A DNA stretch of 64,000 bases from Exiguobacterium sibiricum 7-3 (GTDB lineage: Bacteria > Bacillota > Bacilli > Exiguobacteriales > Exiguobacteriaceae). Each line of letters starts with the position of its first letter. The first letter of the stretch is position 1. Below the pieces are notes generated by a model, which worked only from the letters and a program-made list of their open reading frames with translations, searched no databases and was not told the origin of the DNA. Shown in pieces: positions 54,253 through 64,000 of the stretch. The DNA is taken from assembly GCF_000620865.1 (NCBI RefSeq), contig NZ_KK211190.1, positions 2,770,914 through 2,834,913 of the forward strand, written 5' to 3'. The position numbers were made by a program, and so were the translations under genes.

Positions 54253-54302
54253 CATAAAAGGAGCAACCACCTATACCGAATAGTATACATGACTGCTCCT
54301 TT
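54253..54302 (-). terminator. terminator of xpt-pbuX
   Basis: Perfect 9-bp outer stem AAAGGAGCA/TGCTCCTTT with inner TATAC/GTATA arms, then TTTATG on the minus strand. Confidence 0.7.
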
Positions 54303-54319
54303 CATAAAGGTTACAAATC

Positions 54320-56372
<2,053 letters not shown>

Positions 56373-56404
56373 ATACGTTTATTCGTTGATGCGTGATGTG
56401 TTCC

Positions 56405-56432
56405 ATTTTACGGAGTTCGCTGAAAAAGTAAA
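56405..56432 (-). promoter_or_regulatory. promoter of xpt-pbuX
   Basis: Minus-strand -35 TTTACT (56427-56432), 16-bp spacer, -10 TAAAAT (56405-56410), 30 bp upstream of the aptamer. Confidence 0.72.
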
Positions 56433-56450
56433 GTCTTTTTCGAAAATGGC

Positions 56451-57437
56451 TTACGCTTGGCGTTCTTCAACAGCTTGTGCTGCCGTGATGATTGCCAATT
56501 TGTAGACGTCTTCTTCGTTACATCCGCGTGAAAGATCGTTAACCGGTTTGTTAAGTCCTTGGAGAATCGGACCAATCGCTTCGAAACCACCAAGACGCTG
56601 GGCGATTTTGTAGCCGATGTTTCCAGACTCAAGGCTTGGGAAGATGAAGACGTTCGCTTGACCGGCAACATCTGACTCCGGTGCTTTTGATTTCGCGACA
56701 CTTGGAACGAAAGCTGCATCAAATTGTAATTCTCCGTCGATTGCGAGTTCCGGCGCCCGTTCTTTCGCGAGACGTGTTGCTTCGACGACACGTTCTGTTT
56801 CCGGTGATTTCGCCGAACCTTTTGTCGAGAAGCTGAGCAAAGCAACTTTCGGCTCGATGCCGAATGTTTTTGCCGTTTTGGCAGATGCGATCGCATTTTC
56901 AGCTAAATCGTTAGCATCCGGTGCAATGTTGATTGCACAGTCAGCAAACACATACTGCTCGTCGTCACGGACCATGATGAAGACACCTGATGTCTTTTTA
57001 TAACCTTCTTGCATTTTGATGATTTGAAGTGCCGGACGAACCGTATCACCTGTTGCATGCATCGCGCCGGAAACAAGACCTTCTGCTTTTCCCGTATGAA
57101 CAAGCATCGTACCGAACGTGTTGACATCTTTAAGGATGACTTCACGTGCCTGCTCGGCTGTTGCTTTTCCTTTACGACGCTCGACGAATGAGGCAACCAG
57201 TTCTTCGATTCCTTCATATGAAGCCGGGTCAATCGTTTCGAGATCTGCAACGTCGATGTTATTCGTTGCTGCTGTTTCTTCGATTTGACCACGTGGTCCG
57301 ATAACGATTGGTGTGACTAAACCGTCTTTTTTCAAACGTACAGCTGCACCAAGAACACGGGCATCGATTCCTTCTGGGAAAACGATTGTTGGTTGATGGG
57401 CTTTGACTTTTGTCTCAAGCATTTCGAATAATTGCAT
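56451..57437 (-). CDS. pta: phosphate acetyltransferase Pta
   Basis: A 328-residue PTA_PTB-family enzyme: IVFPEGIDARVLGAAVRL, GLVSGAMHATGDTVRPALQI, and SFSTKGSAKSPETERV near the active site. It interconverts acetyl-CoA and acetyl phosphate. The ATG at 57437 follows AAAGGAG; an earlier in-frame codon at 57494 has no binding site. Divergent from hemQ, as in B. subtilis. Confidence 0.94.
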   Translation of the reverse strand: MQLFEMLETKVKAHQPTIVFPEGIDARVLGAAVRLKKDGLVTPIVIGPRGQIEETAATNNIDVADLETIDPASYEGIEELVASFVERRKGKATAEQAREVILKDVNTFGTMLVHTGKAEGLVSGAMHATGDTVRPALQIIKMQEGYKKTSGVFIMVRDDEQYVFADCAINIAPDANDLAENAIASAKTAKTFGIEPKVALLSFSTKGSAKSPETERVVEATRLAKERAPELAIDGELQFDAAFVPSVAKSKAPESDVAGQANVFIFPSLESGNIGYKIAQRLGGFEAIGPILQGLNKPVNDLSRGCNEEDVYKLAIITAAQAVEERQA

Positions 57438-57782
57438 GGTATTGGCTCCTTTTGTGGCGAATAAGTGTCGGTTTCTATTGTTATTCCATCCCATTGTTCA
57501 TTATACACAGTTCTGTTTCGTTGTTAAAACAATTTGCAAAAAAGTGTGTTTTTCATTCTGATGCCTGACTTTTCGAATACTATTACAGTATTTTTTTCAA
57601 TATAGTACAGGTAAAAAGAGAGACTGTTCCTCACACCCTTTTACCTCATACCCCGCTTTCCGTTTTTGTATGTCGGTCCCACTTCAAAATCAAACCCGTT
57701 TTCTTACGGGGAAGACAAAAAGATATGGTAAGATTGAACATGGATTAACACGTTTAACATTACAGATTCAGGAGGTTTTCTT
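57438..57782. other. divergent intergenic region, pta / hemQ
   Basis: Holds the pta promoter (minus-strand TATAAT at 57500-57505 with a weak -35 about 18 bp up) and, before hemQ, an extended -10 TGGTAAGAT near 57725-57735. GGTAAAA/TTTTACC arms around 57610-57650 could form a hairpin. No cre site clear enough to call. Confidence 0.5.
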
Positions 57783-58559
57783 ATGCAACATCAATCATCC
57801 GAACCAACCGTTACGCAACAAGCTGCCGAAACACTTGATGGCTGGTATACATTCCATGATTTCCGCCGGATTGACTGGTCCCGTTTAAAACAAGTCGACG
57901 CTTCTGTCCGGACTAAGATGGTGCAAGAGTTCCAGGCGTTCTTAGGAGAACTCGCACAAGTCGAAGAACAAAAAGAAGGCAGTCACGCCCTCTATACGAT
58001 CATCGGTCAAAAAGCGGATCTCGTCCTGATGGTCCTTCGTCCGACAATGGAAGACATTCAAGACGTCGAAGTGAAGATGCAAAAACTTGATTTATACGAC
58101 TACTTGATTCCAACGTATTCATACGTCTCTGTTGTCGAACTTGGAACATACCGTGGGTCAGGAGAAGGCAACCCGTACGAAAATCCGTATGTCCGCGACC
58201 GTCTCTATCCGATCCTGCCGAAATCGAAGCACATCTGTTTCTATCCGATGAGCAAGTCACGCCGCGACGGCGACAACTGGTACACACTCTCGATGGAGAA
58301 ACGCAAAGAACTGATGTACCGTCACGGGATGATCGGTCGGAGCTACGCCGGGAAGATTCAGCAAATCATTGGCGGATCAACTGGATTTGACGACTGGGAA
58401 TGGGGCGTCACATTGTTCGCAAACGATATTCTGCAGTTCAAGAAAATCGTCTACGAAATGCGTTTTGATGAAGTCAGTGCCAAATACGGTGAGTTTGGCG
58501 AGTTCTTTATCGGTAATCGCCTTGAAACTACGGATCTCGAAGCACATTTCGCACTTTAA
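57783..58559 (+). CDS. hemQ: coproheme decarboxylase HemQ (ChdC)
   Basis: A 258-residue chlorite-dismutase-like protein. RLYPILPKSKHICFYPM (Tyr142 region) and YRHGMIGRSYAGKIQQI with axial His181 are the conserved haem-site segments. It converts coproheme to haem b in the Gram-positive pathway. Strong AGGAGG before the ATG. Confidence 0.95.
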   Translation: MQHQSSEPTVTQQAAETLDGWYTFHDFRRIDWSRLKQVDASVRTKMVQEFQAFLGELAQVEEQKEGSHALYTIIGQKADLVLMVLRPTMEDIQDVEVKMQKLDLYDYLIPTYSYVSVVELGTYRGSGEGNPYENPYVRDRLYPILPKSKHICFYPMSKSRRDGDNWYTLSMEKRKELMYRHGMIGRSYAGKIQQIIGGSTGFDDWEWGVTLFANDILQFKKIVYEMRFDEVSAKYGEFGEFFIGNRLETTDLEAHFAL

Positions 58560-58652
58560 TCTGCTAAATCACGTTTCATAGGAAAACCCTACGGGAATAT
58601 ACTCTTTGCGGTCACAAAAACTGTCAGATTTGTACCTGAAGGAGGAATTACC

Positions 58653-58802
58653 ATGGGGAATGCTATGAACCGATCAACGCGATCGCGTGAATTGCAATTC
58701 GCTGTGCTTTCAAAAGAGCTAAAGCCAGTCGCGGAACGTGTACTGGATCGCTATGAGCAAGCATTATCGAAGTTAAATAAAACACAACCTGCCAAGCGCT
58801 AA
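58653..58802 (+). CDS. small 49-residue protein downstream of hemQ
   Basis: ATG 58653 follows GGAGG by seven bases and encodes 49 residues starting MGNAMNRSTRSRELQFAVLS; the C-terminus is basic. It is helical and amphipathic, with no family recognised. A TATACT -10 lies about 60 bp upstream, and a terminator follows the stop. Reality is supported by these signals, not by homology. Confidence 0.68.
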   Translation: MGNAMNRSTRSRELQFAVLSKELKPVAERVLDRYEQALSKLNKTQPAKR

Positions 58803-58828
58803 AGCAATTGCTTTTGTCGCTCTATCGT

Positions 58829-58866
58829 ACCGGTGAACAGACAGTCGTCTGTTTACCGGTTTTTTG
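58829..58866 (+). terminator. Rho-independent terminator
   Basis: Perfect 14-bp stem ACCGGTGAACAGAC/GTCTGTTTACCGGT (one mismatch), then six T. Confidence 0.9.
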
Positions 58867-58942
58867 CGTCCATCAAAAAAGAATCTATCCGCTTCATGTT
58901 TCTCTGTCAGAGTCACGTGAAGCGAGTAGATCCTTATTGTCT

Positions 58943-59311
58943 TTACAGTCCTTTATAAGCCCCGATGGCAACAAAAATCCATGCTGCGATGAACAAGACG
59001 CCACCAATTGGTGTAATCGCACCAAGTTTTGTTACACCCGTCAGCGCCATCACATACAGGCTGCCTGAGAAGAAGACGATTCCGGCAAGCATCAACCAGC
59101 CGGCCAATGAGAACTGAGAAATCGATACTTTCAATAACATCCCACCGAGTGCGAGGATTCCAAGTGAGTGAACCATTTGATATAACACACCCGTCTGCCA
59201 GTTCGCGAGCATCCGCTCCGATAACATATCTTTTAAGGCATGGGCACCGAACGCACCCAGTGCTACGGCGAGCATCATCGATAATGCTCCGATCATGATG
59301 AAAATTTTCAT
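58943..59311 (-). CDS. ywdK: DUF423 membrane protein (YwdK-like)
   Basis: A 122-residue protein with four helices; the family core ALGAFGAHALKDMLSERMLANW is plain, followed by QTGVLYQMVHSLGILALGG. Function unknown. The start is ATG 59311 (GGGGAG upstream), overlapping the TRIC gene by 4 bp. Confidence 0.9.
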   Translation of the reverse strand: MKIFIMIGALSMMLAVALGAFGAHALKDMLSERMLANWQTGVLYQMVHSLGILALGGMLLKVSISQFSLAGWLMLAGIVFFSGSLYVMALTGVTKLGAITPIGGVLFIAAWIFVAIGAYKGL

Positions 59312-59919
59312 TCTTTTTCTCCCCCTAAGCGTCGTGCTGGTAAATTCCATTCATAATAATAGGATAGCATACGTAAAATCGTGATCAGCCCTAGTAATGT
59401 GAACAAATGGAGTGGATTCGTCAATTCAAACCGGTCGATGACGAGCGCTGCCATGACGGCCCACATCGCATAGATTTCTTTATGCAGGACAAGTGGTTTA
59501 CGTCCGGCGAGTAAATCGCGGATGACACCCCCACCGACTCCTGTAAGAACGGCTGCCGAGATTGTTGCGGATAATGGCAACCCTTTAGCGGAAGCCATCA
59601 AGGCACCTTGAATCGCAAATGCTGCTAGACCAAGTGCATCAGCGAGAACGCCCCATCGCGTCCAATGCGGTAAAAATAATTGCGGTAAAATGAAAATCAA
59701 CAAAGCGACTAAAATCGCGATTAAAAACAGTCCGCCTTGCGACCAGAGGGCAGAAACCGGGACACCAATCAACAGGTTACGGATAGCACCGCCACCAAAG
59801 GCCGTAATCAAAGCGAGCAGCCAAACGCCAAACAGATCATACTTTTCTTCCATCGCGACAATCGCGCCACTCATCGCAAATGCTAACGTGCCGATGATAT
59901 TTAATAAGTCCCAGGACAT
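59308..59919 (-). CDS. TRIC-type cation channel family protein (UPF0126)
   Basis: A 203-residue protein with seven helices and two repeats: AFAMSGAIVAMEEKYDLFGV...GGGAIRNLLIG and AFAIQGALMASAKG...GGGVIRDLLAG. This internal duplication with GGG-IR motifs defines bacterial TRIC/YicG channels, which conduct monovalent cations. ATG 59919 is preferred over GTG 59925 by distance from AAAGGTGA. Confidence 0.88.
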   Translation of the reverse strand: MSWDLLNIIGTLAFAMSGAIVAMEEKYDLFGVWLLALITAFGGGAIRNLLIGVPVSALWSQGGLFLIAILVALLIFILPQLFLPHWTRWGVLADALGLAAFAIQGALMASAKGLPLSATISAAVLTGVGGGVIRDLLAGRKPLVLHKEIYAMWAVMAALVIDRFELTNPLHLFTLLGLITILRMLSYYYEWNLPARRLGGEKE

Positions 59920-60084
59920 ACGCACATTTCACCTTTCTCAATAGAAATTCCAATACTTACTATACGCTCTTTTTCAATTCCGGCAAGCTTATTTTTTCTG
60001 TCACCGATTCGACCGTTTGTAAGTGTCGTTTTTAGGTAAAGTAACCTATACTGAAACAAACTGTACAGGAAGCTAGGTGACCGT

Positions 60085-61713
60085 ATGAAACGTTGGGCGC
60101 TTTATCGGATTTTCATCATCGTAACGATGTTCGCTCGTTACATTTGGACGATTTATCGATTCACCCGGAAGAACCGACCCGGTACGAATAATGAAGAATT
60201 TGAGCGCATCATGATTACGATTGCGCGTGACTATAAGAAAAAAGCCCTTCGTCTCGAAGGACTCCTCATTAAACTCGGGCAGTTTCTCTCGATTCGGGCC
60301 GATCTGTTTCCTCCGTCCGTTTTGATGGAACTGACGGAGCTCGTTGATAAGGTCCCATCAAGCAAGCTCGGCGAATCCCGTAAAATCATCGAAGAAGACT
60401 GGGGAACGACGATTGAAGACATTGTCGATGATATCTCCCCCCGACCGGTTGCCTCTGCTTCGATCGGAGAAGTCTACAGCGCGACGCTTAAATCCAACGG
60501 ACGGAAAGTGGCAATCAAAGTCCAACGGCCGAACATTGAACAAATCATCAAAACCGATTTCCGGGCGATGCGGCTCGTCATTGCGATGCTCCGCCGGACG
60601 TCACTTAATAAATCAACCGATTTACAGAGTCTGTACCGCCAAATGGTCTTCGTCATCGGAGATGAGCTGAACTACCGGACAGAGTTGAAAAACGGTTTGT
60701 ATTTCAAAAAGATGTACGAAACAAATCCTGTCATCTATATTCCGGATTACTTTGAAGAACACTGTACCAACCGTGTTCTCGTCATGGAATGGATTGAAGG
60801 GACACGCATCACGGATCTTGATTACTTAGCGGAACATAACATCGACCGCGATGAACTGGCCCGGAACCTGTTCCTGAATGCCGGAGAACAGTTATTGTTC
60901 GGCGGAAAATTCCATGCCGATCCCCATCCGGGTAATGTCCTTGTCCAAAGTGACGGCCGGATCGTCCTGCTCGATTTCGGGATGATCGGTGCGACGACAG
61001 CTGACGATATGCGGGCTATCCAACGCATCCTCCAGTCGTTTGTTACGCTCGACTATGATGCCATCGTCGATGGACTCGAAGATTTACGCTTTTTATTACC
61101 AAATGCCAACAAGCAAAACATCCGTCAAGCGATCGAAAAAGCCGTTACTTTCTATCTTGAAAGTGACATGGAAAACGTCGATACGAAGTTGATTGAAAAA
61201 GTATTATCTGATATTGAATTACTCGTTCGAAACGAACCGATTCAACTCCCGGCAGAGTTTGCCTTTTTCGGGCGTGCTGCCTCGACAATTCTCGGTATCC
61301 TGCAAATCTTATCACCTAAAATCAATTTGCTGGATCTTGCCAAGCCGATGGTTCGGAGATGGCTCGACGACGAAGGAAAAAACCAAAATCGTTACTTGCA
61401 AATCGCCGCTTCCTACGGAGCACGATTACTTGCCTTCCCCCGTCTTGTCAACGATGCCTTAAGTGAACCGACCCGGTGGCGATTGTTTGAACAACAGAAG
61501 TTTTCCCGTGTCGCTAATATGGAGTCATTGAAAATCCGCCAGTGGACGAGTTCTCTCGTCGGTATCGTCAGCCTTCCGGTCAGCTACACCGGCTATTTCC
61601 TCGCCCACTATGATTTGATGGGCATTTCGCTGACCATCGCCGTCATCGCTTTATGGAACGGACGACGCATCGGACGACAGATTGTCCGGATTGCCGATGA
61701 ACCGTTTAAATAA
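60085..61713 (+). CDS. AarF/UbiB-family (ABC1) kinase-like protein
   Basis: A 542-residue ABC1 protein. KxGQ motif in KLGQFLSIRADLFPPSVLMEL, Ala-rich loop in PVASASIGEVYSA, catalytic-type FHADPHPGNVLV and metal-type VLLDFGMIG. The C-terminus has one or two membrane helices. UbiB-type proteins assist isoprenoid quinone or lipid handling with atypical ATPase activity; the partner here is unknown. Monocistronic. Confidence 0.88.
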   Translation: MKRWALYRIFIIVTMFARYIWTIYRFTRKNRPGTNNEEFERIMITIARDYKKKALRLEGLLIKLGQFLSIRADLFPPSVLMELTELVDKVPSSKLGESRKIIEEDWGTTIEDIVDDISPRPVASASIGEVYSATLKSNGRKVAIKVQRPNIEQIIKTDFRAMRLVIAMLRRTSLNKSTDLQSLYRQMVFVIGDELNYRTELKNGLYFKKMYETNPVIYIPDYFEEHCTNRVLVMEWIEGTRITDLDYLAEHNIDRDELARNLFLNAGEQLLFGGKFHADPHPGNVLVQSDGRIVLLDFGMIGATTADDMRAIQRILQSFVTLDYDAIVDGLEDLRFLLPNANKQNIRQAIEKAVTFYLESDMENVDTKLIEKVLSDIELLVRNEPIQLPAEFAFFGRAASTILGILQILSPKINLLDLAKPMVRRWLDDEGKNQNRYLQIAASYGARLLAFPRLVNDALSEPTRWRLFEQQKFSRVANMESLKIRQWTSSLVGIVSLPVSYTGYFLAHYDLMGISLTIAVIALWNGRRIGRQIVRIADEPFK

Positions 61714-61720
61714 TCATCCC

Positions 61721-61747
61721 AACGTCCTGTTTCCAGGACGTTTTTTT
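61721..61747 (+). terminator. Rho-independent terminator
   Basis: Perfect 9-bp stem AACGTCCTG/CAGGACGTT with TTTC loop, then TTTTT. Confidence 0.92.
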
Positions 61748-61846
61748 ATTTTGAAATAATGTTTTTTCATTCTTCTATGTTTTTTGTATCTATTCCCGGG
61801 GTACATCTTCAAGTAGATAGAAAGAAAATTAGAAGAGGTGAAACAC

Positions 61847-62701
61847 TTGATTGATATCTTAATCGCGCTCGTACCCGCCTTGATGTGGGGGACACTTCCG
61901 TTAGTCGTCTCTAAAATCGGTGGTACGACGGAACAACAAATTATCGGAACGACACTCGGTGCGTTGATTTTCGCCATCATCACGTTCTTTTTCGTCAGTC
62001 CTGAGTTGTCGGCAACGGCTTGGATCGCCGGATTCTTCTCCGGGGCTTTTTGGGCGCTTGGACAAATGAATCAGTTCGCGGCCTTTAAACAGATGGGGGT
62101 CTCGAAGACGATGCCGATCTCAACCGGGATGCAGCTCGTCGGTACGTCATTGTTCGGTGTCCTCGCTTTTGGTGAATGGTCGAACCGGACTGCCTTGATC
62201 CTCGGTATCAGTGCGCTCGTCTTGATCGTTGCCGGTGCTGCTTTCACTTCTTATAAAGAAGATAAAAGCAAACAGGATGAAAATATCGGAAAAGGTTTAC
62301 TGTTGCTCCTGATTTCGACTGTCGGTTATGTCGGTTATGTCGTCATCGCCCGTTGGTTCAACATCAACGGTTGGGAAGCCGTCTTGCCGCAGGCAATCGG
62401 TATGGTCATCAGCGCCCTCCTTCTGTCGTTACGTAAAGGCAACCTGTTCACGAAAAAAACAGCCGGCAACACAATTGGTGGTCTCATGTGGGCAGTCGGT
62501 AACATCGCTCTATTGTTTGCTACCGCCAAAGTCGGCGTCGCAACAAGCTTCTCACTGTCGCAAACCGGTGTCGTCATCTCGACAATCGGCGGTGTCGTGT
62601 TGTTAAAAGAAGCGAAAACAAAAAAAGAAATGACGTTTGTCATCATCGGCTGTATCCTAGTCGTCGCCGGTGGTATCATGATTGGATTTACGAAGCAATA
62701 A
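61847..62701 (+). CDS. glcU: GlcU-type glucose/ribose porter
   Basis: A 284-residue, ten-helix GRP-family sugar uptake protein: [48 protein letters not shown]. It imports non-phosphorylated glucose with protons for the adjacent dehydrogenase. Start taken as TTG 61847, six bases from GAGGTG and aligned with the usual GlcU start; GTG 61838 is the alternative. Confidence 0.88.
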   Translation: MIDILIALVPALMWGTLPLVVSKIGGTTEQQIIGTTLGALIFAIITFFFVSPELSATAWIAGFFSGAFWALGQMNQFAAFKQMGVSKTMPISTGMQLVGTSLFGVLAFGEWSNRTALILGISALVLIVAGAAFTSYKEDKSKQDENIGKGLLLLLISTVGYVGYVVIARWFNINGWEAVLPQAIGMVISALLLSLRKGNLFTKKTAGNTIGGLMWAVGNIALLFATAKVGVATSFSLSQTGVVISTIGGVVLLKEAKTKKEMTFVIIGCILVVAGGIMIGFTKQ

Positions 62702-62704
62702 TAA

Positions 62705-63505
<801 letters not shown>

Positions 63506-63541
63506 TCCCCGCGTTTCTGCTATCTAAAGGGAGGAACCCTC

Positions 63542-64000
63542 ATGTCGAATTTCTTCACGCTGCTCAGGCGCGGAAATAAATCTGCTCTCGCTGCTGCCAT
63601 CGTCAATACCATTATCGCCATTATAAAATTCGTCGCTTACATCCTGACGGGAAATATCGCCATGTTTGCAGAAATGATGCATACCATCGGTGACGCAGCC
63701 AACCAGTTTTTTGTTTATGTCGGATCAGCATTAAGTAAAAAAGCACCTACCAAACGGTTCCCAAATGGATTCGGTCGACTCGTCAACCTTGTTTTACTTG
63801 CCGCCATTCTTGTCGTCGCCATTTTGGCCTACGAAACGATTCGTGAAGGTATCCTGCATATTCTTCATGCACCAGGTGAGAAGACAAGCGGTCTTTGGAT
63901 CATCCTGACCGTGCTTGGAATCGGTGTCGTGCTTGAAGTCGGTGTCTTTTACAAAGCAATGATCGAGATTGCCCATGAGACCGGATTAAAATCCCGCGGT
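63542..64000 (+). CDS. cation diffusion facilitator, N-terminal part
   Basis: The first 153 codons, cut by the window edge. TM-helix pattern with AMFAEMMHTIGDAANQFFVY, the HxxxD metal site of the CDF family, then FPNGFGRLVNLVLLA. It would export Zn2+, Mn2+ or similar. GGGAGG before the ATG; 36 bp from gdh, so read-through is possible. Confidence 0.83.
   Translation, partial: MSNFFTLLRRGNKSALAAAIVNTIIAIIKFVAYILTGNIAMFAEMMHTIGDAANQFFVYVGSALSKKAPTKRFPNGFGRLVNLVLLAAILVVAILAYETIREGILHILHAPGEKTSGLWIILTVLGIGVVLEVGVFYKAMIEIAHETGLKSRG

Noticed and set aside
56408-56896. 162-codon minus-strand frame
   Set aside because: Out-of-frame shadow within pta; Ser/Lys/Arg-rich with no binding site.

Overview
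The window is chromosomal DNA of a low-to-mid GC Bacillota (Bacillales), most likely Exiguobacterium. The case rests on gene content and order: many genes match the Bacillus subtilis ywj/ywi/ywh/ywf/ywd neighbourhood (fadF, ywiB-like, speE-speB, ywhD, ywhB-like, ywfO, lipL, pta, hemQ, ywdK-like). RNA control elements (T-box, guanine riboswitch), AGGAGG ribosome binding sites and Rho-independent terminators are of the Bacillales type. The genus is an inference. I see no rRNA, tRNA, CRISPR array, prophage or insertion sequence. Almost every gene is intact and tightly packed, so this is core chromosome with a few accessory-looking modules.

Layout. 1-5.3 kb: start of fadF with a FadR-type operator, a small membrane protein, an oxidoreductase, a Nudix hydrolase, two small proteins and a GH13 alpha-glucosidase with a LacI-type operator. 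5.5-8.9 kb: operon of aldehyde dehydrogenase, acetolactate-synthase-like TPP enzyme and a bacilliredoxin. 9.1-13.8 kb: DHA2 drug exporter, then the copper operon csoR-copA-copZ. 14-16.7 kb: a HemAT-like globin-coupled chemoreceptor, then a class F sortase with a lipobox, overlapping its probable substrate, a DUF4397 protein ending in an MPDTG sorting signal. 17-20.6 kb: Lrp regulator with a LysE exporter, speE-speB polyamine genes, a nitroreductase. 21-25.7 kb: BCCT osmolyte transporter behind a sigma-B-like promoter, metallophosphatase, YwhD, an unknown protein, a tautomerase, an NAD(P)-binding protein. 25.8-31.1 kb: NupC, a kinase-like protein coupled to an HD hydrolase, divergent lipL and degV. 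31.2-33.9 kb: flotillin operon behind a sigma-W-like promoter. 34-38.3 kb: Bcr/CflA exporter, a double YfbR-type HD protein, two TerC paralogues. 38.6-44 kb: folE2, LytS-LytT two-component system and a CstA-family pyruvate transporter with a cre site. 44-48.4 kb: methionine T-box leader controlling a SAM hydroxide adenosyltransferase and a complete ECF transporter. 48.4-54 kb: DUF2157/GDYXXLXY membrane pair, a chemoreceptor, rhodanese, amino-acid permease. 54.3-58.8 kb: xpt-pbuX under a guanine riboswitch, pta, divergent hemQ and a 49-residue ORF. 58.9-64 kb: DUF423 and TRIC membrane proteins, an AarF/UbiB kinase-like protein, glcU-gdh, and the start of a cation diffusion facilitator.

How genes work together. 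Several units are regulatory circuits readable from sequence: copper (CsoR/CopA/CopZ), guanine/xanthine salvage (riboswitch-xpt-pbuX), methionine-responsive uptake (T-box-ECF), pyruvate sensing and uptake (LytST-CstA with CcpA control), surface anchoring (sortase plus substrate), envelope stress (sigma-W-like promoter-YuaF-FloT) and osmotic/general stress (sigma-B-like promoter-BCCT). The less familiar items are the lipoprotein sortase/MPDTG pair, the tandem YfbR HD fusion whose first domain lacks an acidic residue, the terminator inside the ECF operon, and the aldehyde dehydrogenase/TPP enzyme/bacilliredoxin operon.
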